Assembly (NCBI GenBank): GCA_973895155.1
Contig: OZ316892.1
Coordinates: 3,844,001 to 3,908,000, forward strand
From: Marsupella aquatica
Lineage: Eukaryota; Marchantiophyta
Direction of reading: 5' to 3'
DNA: 64,000 nt
Shown here: positions 23,615 through 35,097 of the stretch, piece after piece
Position numbering within the stretch: the first letter of the stretch is position 1
Layout: every line of letters begins with the position of its first letter
Program-made: the position numbers and the translations under genes
Notes under the pieces: generated by a model
What the model was told of the DNA's origin: nothing
Seen by the model: the letters and a program-made list of their open reading frames with translations, nothing else
Database searches by the model: none

Positions 23615-24951
23615 GACTTACCAACGGAGCCAAGAAAGAAAGGAGAAGACCATGGAAGATTGAAATTTTTTAAAGGTTGAAAAGGAGAATCGAGAAGAAA
23701 ACCTATGGCGAATTGAGTAAGGATCGAGTAAGAAGAAATTAGAGAGACCCAGCCAGAAGCATATGAAAATTAATAAGGCGGAAGCAGCAGAAACGCACTG
23801 ATTCATAAGGACACCGAGAAGCGAAAAGATCGATGCGGATCAAGAACACAATAAGGAGATGCATGCTGAGAAGAAAATTGATCAGAACAGCATCGACAAC
23901 TGAGAATTGAAAAGAGTCCAATCGAAATCACCTTCTGAAGAGAAAGAATGGACGAGAGGCACTGTGAGGACCGATCCCTCAAGAAAATTATAGTGAGAAG
24001 AAAAAGAGGCAACGGGACCCATTCATCGAATCGAAATTGCAGCATATCGATCATAAGCAGTTAATGACCGGGGCAGCAAGGAGGCAGATTAACAAAGTAA
24101 AAGAGAAAACTTTAGAAGCAAAAACTGATCGAAGCCACAAACAGAAAGAGAGCACAAATCGTTGCAGAGGCCGATTGGAATCTAAAGGACAAGCGCAAAC
24201 CCCTGGAAACCTGATCGAACAACGGCAGCAGATAGAGGAAGAGAGCTCGAAGTTGAAGCGGAGGCACTGAGATTCGAAAGGGTGAGAGAGAGGTAGCCAC
24301 CACCTCAATCCCCATAAGGACATAACACACAGGATTGGAACCTGAGAAAAAAGCAAAACGATTAGAAGAGGACAAAAACCAAAGAATTGAAGCAGTAACA
24401 GTCACGGAAGGCCGGAGCTACAGCAAAGACCGCAGAGGAGCTTGGAAGGAGGTCGTTGAAATCAAAATTTCGCAACATCAATCGAAAAACGCCGAGAAAC
24501 CATCGCTAAGTGCAAAACCCTCTTTAAGTGCACAATTCGTCAAAGAGATTTCAGTTACAAAGGAAAAGTTGCACTTAACCATAACTGCAAAACCTAAGCG
24601 CACATCCGCATAACTGCACACCATAACCAAGAAAAATTTACTTTACAAAGCCGCATGTGCACTTAACCAAGGCACGAGTATATTACCACCCATAACTGCA
24701 CAAACTGCACAATTCCATTACTGCACAATTTAACAAAGGAAAAAGAAAATACAAAGGAAACTTTGCAGTTAACCAAATAGCAAGGAAAACCTAAATCCTA
24801 AGTGCAAACCCTAAAATTGAATTCTGGATTTGCATGCTCTCTCCACCCAGCCCCACCTTGCATGCCGCAGAAATGTGCTTTGTCGTTCCCTACTATACTT
24901 ACTAGTATATAAGCCTCAAACACCATTAAAAGGAATCAAGCCACCACCCCG
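23615..24951 (+). other. Long copia leader without supported gene
   Basis: About 1.3 kb of purine-rich leader (GAAGAAAA, AGAGG words) lies between the primer site and gag. From about 24500 to 24790 it carries many TAACTGCACAA and TTAAGTGCA words, roughly a dozen, on both sides of short A-rich spacers. Frames up to 93 codons exist here but show no gag similarity. Confidence 0.45.
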
Positions 24952-26212
24952 ATGACCAACCTCGAAAAATTAACTTTCCCTGCACTAGAAATAGATGGCG
25001 GCAACTACCTAGAATGGTCCATGAACCTCAAAGAAAACCTAACCTCGCTAACCCTACTCCCAGCGATAGGGATGGCCCAACCTATACTAGCTGGCGAACC
25101 CCAACCAAACCCGTTAACTAAAGCCAATGAATCGAAGGCCCTAGTATTCCTGAGACGCCACATCCATAGATTCCTACAGAGACAATACATGCACCTTTCG
25201 ACCCCTCGGGAACTATGGACAGCCCTACAGACCCGATTCGACCACCAGAAACTGGTCGAACTACCTAAAGCCAGGCAAGACTGGCTAAACCTATGAGTCC
25301 AGGACTTTACCTCTATTTCAGTCTACAATAGCGAACTCTTTAGAATAACCTCAACCCTTGCACTATGTGGCGAGCCAGTTACGGACAAGGATCTGCTAGA
25401 GAAGACCTTGTCGACATTTCATTCATCGAATGTGTGGCTATCAACACAGTATCGAAACATGAAGTTTGGGCAATACTCCGAGCTCATAGCCCACCTTCTA
25501 GTCACAGAGAGAAACCAAGAACTCCTTTTAGTTAACTCTAGAAAACGTCCCGCGGGCACACTGCCCTCAAGATCACAGAGTGAAACATATCTTACCGACA
25601 CCGCTGAACCCTCCACATCAAGGTAGGGCATTAAGTGCAGTAGGAATGGCAACCATAGAAACAACCCCAACAGGGGGAGTTTCTTTAACCAACGCCCACA
25701 ACACAATTTCAGACGGTCCTTTAGTGGACGTGGAGGACGCGGAGGACGTGGAGGACGCGATGGACGCGGCGGACGCGGAGGACGAGGTGGACGCGGCGGT
25801 GGTAGAACATATAACAACAACCGTAGAAATGAATGGTCACAATCCCGACCACAACGAGAACGCCCAAAATGCCATGCATGCGGCATGACCAACCACCTAG
25901 CCAGAAACTGTAGAATCCCGCAACACCTTAAAGAGCTATACCAACGATCCCTCAGGGACGGACAAACCTCTAGGGCACCACCCCGTGAAACCCACGGGGC
26001 GTTTATGGAGTCAAGCGACCCATTCCAAGACTTTTCAGACCTACCTGCCCAACCCGAGGCACACTTAGTGGCAAGTAGCTCCACTACACCATATTTAAAT
26101 AGCCCAAGCACATGTATATCGACAGTGCGACCACGCACACTATCCTCAGGGATAGGCACCTTTTCCACAAGATTACACCCTCACGTAGATCCCTGACCAC
26201 TATAAATGGCCC
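24952..26212 (+). pseudogene. Copia gag and start of protease, broken
   Basis: The gag frame begins at ATG 24952 with a typical copia gag start (LEKLTFPALEIDGGNYLEW). It is interrupted by TGA at 25294-25296 and TAG at 25624-25626, and otherwise stays in one frame. Then comes an RGG-rich tract (about 25718-25806) and a C-x2-C-x4-H-x4-C zinc knuckle (about 25870-25911), the nucleic-acid binding part of gag. The protease with active site YIDSATTHTIL starts near 26112 in another frame, so a frameshift lies between. The protease is cut at 26215 by the CACTA insertion and its other half resumes at 45009. Confidence 0.85.
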
Positions 26213-26215
26213 TAG
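26213..26215. other. CACTA target-site duplication, left (TAG)
   Basis: TAG flanks the CACTA element on the left and again at 45006-45008. Removing the element and one TAG restores an uninterrupted copia reading frame across the junction. Three bases is the normal CACTA duplication length. Confidence 0.92.
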
Positions 26216-26530
26216 CACTAGAAGAATCCGAGGTGAACTGAGACCGCAATATATGACTCATTTTGGCTCATGTGACTTCATTGTGACTCAACGTGACTTG
26301 ACCCACGCTGTGACCCTTGGAGTTGCAAAAGTTGAGACCAAAAAATGGAAGTCACTATTGATACTGGGCTTTGCAACTTGCTTGATACCCATTTGTGACT
26401 GATCTGTGACTTTATTGTGGAGTCTAGCCTTGTTTCGACGTGACTGCAATATGACTTCAGCGAGTCATATCGTAAGTCACATACATGACTTACCCGCATT
26501 CAACAACGACTAGCGTGTGACTATTTAGTG
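26216..26530. repeat. CACTA left terminal inverted repeat and subterminal repeats
   Basis: After the terminal repeat, about thirteen copies of TGACT or its complement AGTCA occur in 300 bp, mostly as GTGACTT, GTGACTC or AAGTCAC, in both orientations. In En/Spm such repeats bind TNPA. This end lies downstream of the TNPA-like gene. Confidence 0.75.
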
Positions 26531-27070
26531 TCACAAGAGAGACCAATGGAGACCCTGGCCCGCGTCACACAACAGAACCATTTGGGACTCTATATACTCA
26601 TGTTTATAACTAATAAGGTTCACATGCAAGTTATAACCATGACTAATGAACACAGAGGGACAGTTCATAAGGAGAGAGAGCACTCGACATTACAATACAT
26701 AGAAACCTGATGTTCTAACTTTAGAAATATAACACATTGAATACAAGAAATGAACATAGCATGAATGACATCCACATGAAACAAAGCATCATATAAGCAG
26801 ATCCTACATAAAACATTCATAAGAATTAAACACAATCACAATCTTGCTAAAAAATGAAGATCATTTGAATTCCAATGGAATAGTTTACAATGTGATCAAT
26901 GTAATTTAGACAAAACAGGAACTCATAATTGATGATTGTAGGATGAGATAACTGAAAGCACATGCATGATACTATGAATCTCCAAGAGGACATGATTCTT
27001 GTACTGCTTCTTGACATCTAAAATCTACATAACATGACTCACACTACAAACGAATAATGGCATGACATTG

Positions 27071-30000
27071 TTATGGATCCTCTATGAACTTGCTTGGCCA
27101 TAATACCAAAGAACCTGCAGCATCTCCAAGTGTCTTTTGAGGAGGATCATCATTTGTGTTTGGAATGGGAAGGACAGCTTTAGGTTTCACTAGTAATGTG
27201 ACTAACACTACTGAATAACCTGGGGGTATCCTCTTGCCATGGAACGTTGTGGAACCAACCTGCACTCTGGCAAATCCTACTCGTGTTCCACTCTCATCAA
27301 TAGCTAACAAGCCACTTTGTCCCTCAGCATTAGGTGCTTTCCCCACTTCCACCTTAGATCTTTCTGCCAGCACTGTTCTTGGAGGTTTGTATGAAACCTT
27401 TGACGTGGCTCTGCTCCCACCAGCAGACTTGCTTCGTGTGCGCATGCTTCCTCTCTTCACAGTAGTGAAGCTAGGCTCAGTAGGTTCCTCTGTTAGGACT
27501 GTCACAGTAGCAGTTTCATCACCTGGGAGTGTCATACCAACTAACTCTTTGGTTGGATTTATCTCAACAAGAGGCACACCTGTCATTGAGAATGATACAT
27601 TCTGCAAATCATTTATCTCTGCAATGGAGTCAAGATCTACATAGCATGAATCTGGCTCAATGGTATCATTGTCATGCTTGCTGATATCCTCATTTGCCCC
27701 AACATTGATATCATCCACTCCCTTGCCAATGTCATCCTCATCCAAACATGGTTGACTGCCCTCTGTCAAACAAGTTGCTTGTACAGACTGCAACTTTGTT
27801 GCCTCTAAATTACAGCGAGTATTTGCCAGGTTCTCATACTTCTTCTCTGTAGCACCTGTCTTATTCTCTATGGACACAACAACCACAATATATGTTACTG
27901 AAAATAACACATTCAACAAACAATGTCAATTCAAACTATACATTTAATAATCATATCCCACACAGTTGTAAAGGCCTTACCTTCAAGCCTACATGTCGTT
28001 GGCATGCCAGAAGAGTGCATCGACTTTGCCACCTCAAGTGGTGATGGTGGAACTCCTGCAGAATTGGAATCAATTTTATCTCTCACCGACACAACAGCTT
28101 CCATTAATGTCTTGAAGTTCACATGGAACAAGTCAGTCAATGAATTCAAACGTTCATTGATCTCTGGAAGACATGTTTCGACAGCCTTCAAACGACCACT
28201 TATCTCTGTAAGTGAAGATCCACCTCCCTACATGACACAGGGGTATAGGTTCAATCACTCCATATGAAATGTTGGGCAATATATGCACAATCAATGTTAT
28301 ATACAGTGTACACCTGAAATTCAACGCAGGTCATTCAATTACCAATCAGAACTCATATAACTTACATGCTTGGAGGATTCAGATGCACCCTCTTGAGCCC
28401 GGGTGTTCACAATTTCAGCCCTCAACTCTTCTTTTGAAGGGCTTTGCCCCAATTGGGCTTTCTGCACATGCATGGCAAACACAAGTTATCGATCAATATT
28501 CAGGGAACGTACACTAAAAAACAAAGTTTACATGTATGGGTTTACACTAAAAAATAGTACATAGTGTAGCATAAATTACATAGCTAGGCCATTCATTCTT
28601 ACCAAACGTTTAGCTGTCGGTGCAGTGCCGGTCCTTCCTGTCAGATTAGGGTTCTGAACACTCAACCTGGCCTCGGTCATCTGTGAACTCTTCTTTTTTG
28701 AAGCATCTGTTACAAAATAAGCTACTAACCTTGCCCACACTTTATCATCACAACTGGCTGGTGGAGGCATATCTGTCTTCTCCCCACCTTCCTTCCAAGC
28801 CTTATGCATTCTCCACCTCTCTTGCTTGATAATTTTACCTGCTGTACTCTCTAGGCAACCTATGTCCACGCCATCATCACTGCCCACATAATTCCATTTG
28901 GCAGCAACATTTTCACATACAGTCTTCCAATCTTTTGGATGCTGTTTTTTAAAATTAATAACACTCACATCTAACCAACGCAATACTTCAGCTTTCAAAT
29001 CAGCATGCCATCGGTTCTTGCGAGGACACTCAGCATCCACCCATTGTCTCTCATTCAACTTTACGTCCCCTTTCTTTGTCACCTCCCCTCGTGCACTGCT
29101 CTCGGTAGTACTGGGCGTTGTATTGGCCACCCCTTCATTCACCCTACCTGGGGTTCTGAAGCCACCTGGGAAAATACAATGCCATTCATGCTTGAGAACT
29201 ACATATAGCAGAATGGATGACGGCAACATTCAATGCTTCACTTCAAGAAAAATTCTTCAAACATACATACCTGTAGCTTTGCCTGTAGATGCCTGTGCAG
29301 GGACTGCACTCTGAAATTGTTGCGACCCTGGACCACCTGTCCAGCCTAGTACAGGGGCCGGATGATGTCACTTTCTAGGTATGTGTGTGCAAACATATGT
29401 ACTGAAAACTAAGTACAAACTGTAGGAAAACAACTGAACATTCACCGACATACCTGTCCCCCTTCCGTGCTGCATCTGCATAGGGGCATTAGTGAATACT
29501 TGAGTCGATGGTTCGACTGTCCAACCTGCACACATACATTTTCTATCATTATACATGTGCAGAGTCCCCCCCACGTGAATGGACTCCACATATAATGAGT
29601 TCTTCCATTGCTGACAAGATCAGACATTACCTGCTCCTCTTCCAGCGTTTGTAGGTACTGAATTTTGATATCCCTGCCAATTACCTTCACCACCTTCCCA
29701 ACCTTGTTCATTCCACGACCCACCACCATCCTCCCAACCTGGTTCAACCCATGTCTGTCCTTGTGGACATTGGAACTGATCATTACTAGCATTTGCCCAA
29801 TCAGGTTGGGCAGAATCTGCATGCAATGGCAGGTGGACAGAATTTCATGTTGTCTGAATCCAATACATCCCAAACAATGTCAAAAATTGATATGCAGTCT
29901 GAAATTCAGGAGTGCCATGCCTTCACAAAGAACTGGCATATAGATATATACTCACATCCCCATGGTTGAGGTGGACGTCCATACCCACGAGATTGTGGGT

Positions 30001-30860
30001 TTGGACCTGCTCTGCCTCTACCACGGGCATAACCTAGAGCTTGCCCCCTGCCATAGTATTGGGCACCAGCCTGGGATCTACCACTACTACCACCTCGCCA
30101 ACCTTGATCAGAGGTCAGCCCCCCTGCTGGTATGGTGCATGCACAGGCTTCGAAGGCAAAACAGAACTGGCAGGACGTTGCATCACATCACCAACTACAA
30201 TGTCAGGAACTAAGCAAGGTACATATGTGTAGTACTGAACATATGAAACCTCTAAACAAGAGTTTTTAACTCAAAACCTTGTTGGGAAAACTACTTACAT
30301 GTTTCTTTTGGGGCTGCTCTGCAATGTATTCATCTTCATAACCCCCATCCTCATCCATTTCCTCTGGAAAATACTCATCATCTGCATCTTCTTGTCTAGT
30401 GTCTGCACCCACCTGTGCAGCATCAATGTCATCTCCACATTCTGCCATTGTAGGTACGACCTTCTTGCTCAACCTGTCACTCCGATGCACAGGCCCAGAG
30501 ATAGTGCTGGTCACCCTTCTTGCGTACTCCTTTTGTTTCTTTGAAAATGTTGTGGCTCTGCGACATTCCAATATGAGAATACAGTCACAATTTCAGTGCC
30601 ACATTGAACTATTCATGTCACACAAACTCAGCGGAGGGGTGTAGTTGAGAATCGTTCCCTTACAATTTAGCCACATCCTTTTCCAGATCCAGTTCTGCAA
30701 TTTTGGCTTTCACGTATGCTCGTTGTTCCATAGCTTTCCTTTCATACTCACACATCTCTGTGTCACTCTGTTCCATCCTACTGGACCACAAAAACATGTC
30801 ATCTATGGTCACCCCGTATAACACAATGCAACCACAATCACCAGGCATCCATCCATACAT
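27071..30860 (-). CDS. TNPA-like CACTA protein with GW/WG-rich segment
   Basis: Minus-strand exons: 30664-30860, 30299-30557, 29956-30166, 29631-29816, 29454-29525, 29271-29345, 28603-29165, 28366-28461, 27981-28203, 27071-27867. All introns are GT-AG, phases fit, and the total is 2679 nt, or 892 residues. The start is the most upstream ATG; MEQSDTEM further in is an alternative. Segments: charged helix (1-65), acidic stretch, RG/GRG tract, a Gly/Trp-rich zone (about 170-340) with five GW and one WG, a Transposase_24-like domain (about 370-520), a coiled-coil candidate, and a C-terminal domain ending TLGDAAGSLVLWPSKF, similar to TNPA/DUF8039-type tails. The family binds subterminal repeats. 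The GW zone is unusual. It starts 72 bp after the tnp2 stop in the same direction, suggesting a shared transcript as in En/Spm. Confidence 0.8.
29454..30166 (-). other. GW/WG tryptophan-glycine platform inside the TNPA-like gene
   Basis: Exons 3 to 6 encode short tryptophan contexts separated by Gly, Ser, Gln, Asn and Pro: QGWRGG, QPWG, PDWA, EPGWED, GSWNEQGWEG, GNWQG, AGWTVE and TGWTGG. Small, acidic or polar residues around tryptophans in an otherwise disordered stretch are the hallmark of Argonaute-binding hooks (NRPE1, SPT5-like, GW182). Several tryptophans are completed across exon junctions, and each joins in phase. Confidence 0.7.
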
Positions 30861-30932
30861 CTGTGTTGCTTCAGAATTACTTTATTACACATCCTTCCCC
30901 TCACTAATGTCCATGCAAAAAATTCACATTAC

Positions 30933-33900
30933 TCATGGCACAGGCACACTGTTGGCATCTGCATCTCTGAATTCGCCTCCTTCAGCAAATACATCTACCC
31001 TTGTCACAGGAATGAAGTCCCCGCTATCATGAACTACAGGCACTTGGTCTGAACGCCGACGATCAAAGGCACTATGAGAGTGTAAATGAAACTCAAGGTT
31101 TGATCCTTCCATCCGACGTTGCCTGGCCTGTTTATGACACACTACACGCCAACCTGGGGAGTCTTCCACATCCAGGAAGAAAGCTTGCTCCACCTGACTA
31201 GGAAACACAAATGGCTCAGACCATTCGGGCAATTTCCCTCTGAAATTGGCCAGCAAGAAACCGTCGTTGTCTCTCTTCATGGTAGCCCTGTTACCAAGCC
31301 AATCCTGCCGCACCCATGAACCTTTCATAAGAATCACAGGACTGGACACCGCCCCATAGTCCAAAGCCCATATGTCAACTAATTCTCCCACATATCCCAT
31401 CTCCATCCAGGCCCTGTCGTGATTGTGGCTCTGTTGCTCAAATACAGTGATGAGCCCGTAGTCATTCGTCACCCTGTAGGCACTGTCACCATCCTTCACT
31501 CGGAAGTGATTTCCATATGCTCTCATCCGTTTGTAAGTCTTCACTTTCAGGCTAGGGGCATTAGACAGTAGGTAAACATCTGCATCCATGTCTGGGTGGG
31601 TCTCGTGATGCTCTCTAATTGCCACTCTGATCCACTCCATGAAACCTGGAAAAGTTGTTCCTGCAGTGGGATGGGCCGCCTTCAATGACTCATACTCCCT
31701 GAACGAACAACCACACAGCATTAGCTTGGGTAAACATGAACAGGCTGAAGGAGAAAACCACACGAACACAACATTTAAGCTCATGAACTGGATTATAGCA
31801 CATGTATGCACTCACTGTATCCAGGGTTCCATCACCACAGTGTTGTGCAATACAAAGTCATGTGCCAAGTCTCTCATAGATATGGTCAGGTTCTTTGTGG
31901 TTGCAGCCCCTTCCAGTACTTCACCTATCACCCCTTCCTCCTCATCAGAATTCCACACCCTGGTCTTCACATGCTCATATTGTGCTATGTATTCGGTCAG
32001 AAATCCCAGAGTCTCATCCTTGATGTAACCTTTAGCCATGCTTGCTTCAGGTTTGTAATATGTTCTCACGTGACCTTTGAGTAGCTTCATGTACCGTTCC
32101 AAAGGGTACAACCAACGAGCACTCACAGGCCCAAATTGGTGTAGCTCTTCCACAACATGGACAAGTAGGTGGGTCATGACATCAAAAAATGCGGGAGGAA
32201 AATAAATCTCCAGGTCACACAGCACCTGAGCGACATCTTCTGTCAGTTGTGGGAAGTGTGTTTCATCCCAAACCTTCACACAAATACGACGAAACACATC
32301 ACTGAGTCGCATGATCACAGTACGAACAGGCTTCTGCAACAGGCCCCTCAGGCATAAAGGCAACACATGTTGCATCAACATATGGTAGTCATGGCTTTTC
32401 ATACTACCAAGCTTTCTAGTCATGATATGCTTCTTGAAAGCACTGCCATAGTTTGAAGGAACCTTCAAAGAACTCAACCTCTGCACAAATAGTTCCCACT
32501 CTGTGTCTGTCAGAACATAGGGCGCTTGGTACTTCAAGAGCACATCAGCTCTGTGGGCATGTGGCCTCAACCAAAGATGGGGTTTCATTCCCCTCTGTTC
32601 AAGATCCAATCTCACTGAACCAGTGTCTTTCTCTCCACACAAGAATCTGAGTAGACTCTCACAAATATTCTTTTCAATGTGCATAACATCAATGTTATGT
32701 TTGCTTGGCTCAAACTCCTGCATCGTTGCAATGCAAAAGCGTCAGGAAATGCCTCAAGTTTAGTCTCTCTCTTCGAAATGAATGCACATGCTCTGAACCA
32801 AAACATGTATCCCAATTAGCATCAACTCCAAGAGGCTTACCCTCCAGTACTTGAGCTCCAAGTCCAATATGCTCAGTCTTTTTACACCATATCGCTTTAT
32901 TGGATCACTCACTCCATCTTCCCTGCCCCCTCGTTTGATATTGTCATCCCTCAGTGCTCCCCACTGCCTGATCTCCTCTTTGGTCACTCGTGCCGGGGGT
33001 CCACGTTGCTCAATCTCATTGCCAAAGTGTGCAATCAGTGCCTGTCTTTCTCTGTAAGGGTGATCTGCCTTCAGAAAATGATGATGGCCCATGTATATCA
33101 CTTTCTGCAGGGCTCTGGAGTACTCACTGGTGACATTGCGCCCACATATAGTACAAGCACAATATCCTTTTGTTGTTTGGCCTGATATCATCCCATGGGC
33201 TGGGTAGTCAGCTATAGTCAGAATGACAATGGCTCTAAGGATGAATGGGTTTAACCTCCCAAGCCTCTGTAGGACATCATATGTGAGAACTCCTTCCTCC
33301 CAAAGCTTTCTCAATTCCTCCACTAGGGGAGCCAGAAACACATCTATGTTGGCAGATACAGCACTGTCTGGCCCTGGTATCAGTAGGACCATCAGAACAA
33401 AAAATCGCTTTATAGTCATCCAAGGACGAAGGTTATAATTCAAAATAGTTACAGGCCAGCACGAAAATTTGTTGTTCTTGTCTCCAAATGGGTTTACCCC
33501 ATCCAATGACAGCCCAAGTCTGACATTCCTCGGCTCAGCAGCAAATTCGGGATACATCTCATCTATGAGTTTCCATTGCCTTGAATCTGCAGCATGTCGT
33601 TGTAGCCCATCATCACTTTTCTTGTCAGTTGCCCAAGTCATCATCTCCGAGATGGCACGGCTTCTGAACATCCGCTGAAGTCTGGGAATGAGTGGAAAAT
33701 GACGAAGTACCTTGGCGGGAACCATAGACTTTCCTGAGTTCCGATACCTGTGCTTCATACACTTAGGGCATGTCAACGATTCTTTATACTCCTTTCTGAA
33801 AAGAACATGCCCATCAGGACAGGCATGGATCGAATCATAGTTCAATCCAAGATTAGATATGCATCTTTTTGCCTCGTACATGTTCTTGGGCAAAATATTA

Positions 33901-34664
33901 CCATCTGGTAGCACAGTTGTTCGCAAGAATGCCAACAACTCAGAAACCAAAATGTTGGGGACATTGTGGTTGCCGCAAATGTTCAGGAACATGATGACAA
34001 ATCCCAGTTTAGAACATTTGCTACCGGGGTACAAAGACTTCCTGCCTTCCTGTATTTGCAGGGGAGAGCCAAACATCCCATCATGCCCAGGGGTTTCCTG
34101 CCCTATCTCAAACTCATCAAGAGGCTCTTCGACAGGGGGCACACTTGCATCTGCAGCCGTATCCTCTTCATTGTCCAGCCCATCATGAAATGCATCCAAG
34201 TCTTGGAAGATGTCTCTCACCATCTCTTCCACATGAATTCCTTCGTCACGTGGTGCTGCCTGAGCACCATCCCGTTGGAGAGCTGACAACCCACAGAGAC
34301 CAGCTACAACATTTTCAAATGCACCAGGCAGAACCTCACTTGCCCGTCTTGCAGCATTGGCAGCATCAAATTCTAACCTCCACTCCTCGTCGGAAGAATC
34401 TTCCTCTGCAGGATCATTCCAAACTCGATGTCGTGGATCTCTTCCATGAACCGCGATATGCCGCCAAACCTCATTCAGACCCCTGGTACGGGATCCTTGG
34501 CAGATTGCACAAGGACATCTCATCCTATTGGCTCCTGAAAGTCTGGTTCGTAACCTTTCACGCTGCCAAAGCTTATTATCATGGCGTGATATCCTTGTGG
34601 GATGATGCAAAGGCAGTGCCTGTGCCCTGGGCTGGGTCTGGGGAGGGTGGTGACCAGGGTGCAT
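30933..34664 (-). CDS. CACTA transposase TNPD (tnp2 family)
   Basis: Exons 32841-34664, 31816-32717 and 30933-31698 join through GT-AG introns with fitting phase to 3492 nt, or 1163 residues. The N-terminal zinc segment CPCAICQ (about 50-56) matches the transposase-associated domain. The tnp2 domain spans about 210-630, with candidate catalytic aspartates in LGLSLDGVNPFG (D388) and TIADYPAHG (D486) and a CACTIC zinc motif after the second. The middle exon continues with NIDVMHIEKN and a DUF4218 region (SHDYHMLMQ, FPPAFFDVM, WLYPLERYM). The last exon is DUF4216-like. The enzyme excises and inserts the element. No stop or frameshift was found, so it may be active. The start is the first ATG of the open frame; an untranslated first exon further up is possible. 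Confidence 0.92.
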
Positions 34665-35097
34665 TGTAACAGGCTGGGAGCTCTGCAGTCATGGACAGCA
34701 GTGAACAAGGATGCCTAATGGTGGTATTTGTGTTCCATATATCCCTGACTGTATCTGCCAAAAGAGTTAACATAACGTGTACTAAATTCTCACAAACCCT
34801 AAACCACCCCAAAAGAAAAAAACAGGTTCGCAAGTAGTGTACCTATTGTCAAGTGAATGACACAAAATTCCTAAATGTTGGAGGGTGTCACCACCTCCTC
34901 CGCTGTCCTCAAATGTACCGCCTCTGCATGTACGTTTACAGTGACACCCCCAGGCAGCAGGAAACAACAATCCGCCAACAGTAAAATAAGCCCTACTGCC
35001 ACCAACCATAACAAGGTACATTAGTTCAAAGATCACATTTATTTCAATGATCTGATTTATACAAAAAAACTTGTGTCCAAACTGATGCTACTACTCC
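34665..35097. other. Spacer between tnp2 and the PHD-BRCT gene
   Basis: This is a 433-bp intergenic stretch between the PHD-BRCT stop and the tnp2 ATG. It probably holds the tnp2 promoter or an upstream intron. No motif was identified with confidence. Confidence 0.4.

Noticed and set aside
24335-24613. 93-codon charged frame in the copia leader
   Set aside because: It is purine-rich low complexity, unlike gag, and is most likely chance within the leader.
27234-27644. 136-codon plus-strand frame
   Set aside because: It is the complement of the last exon of the TNPA-like gene.
34145-34669. 174-codon plus-strand frame
   Set aside because: It lies antisense to the tnp2 first exon and has no family motif.
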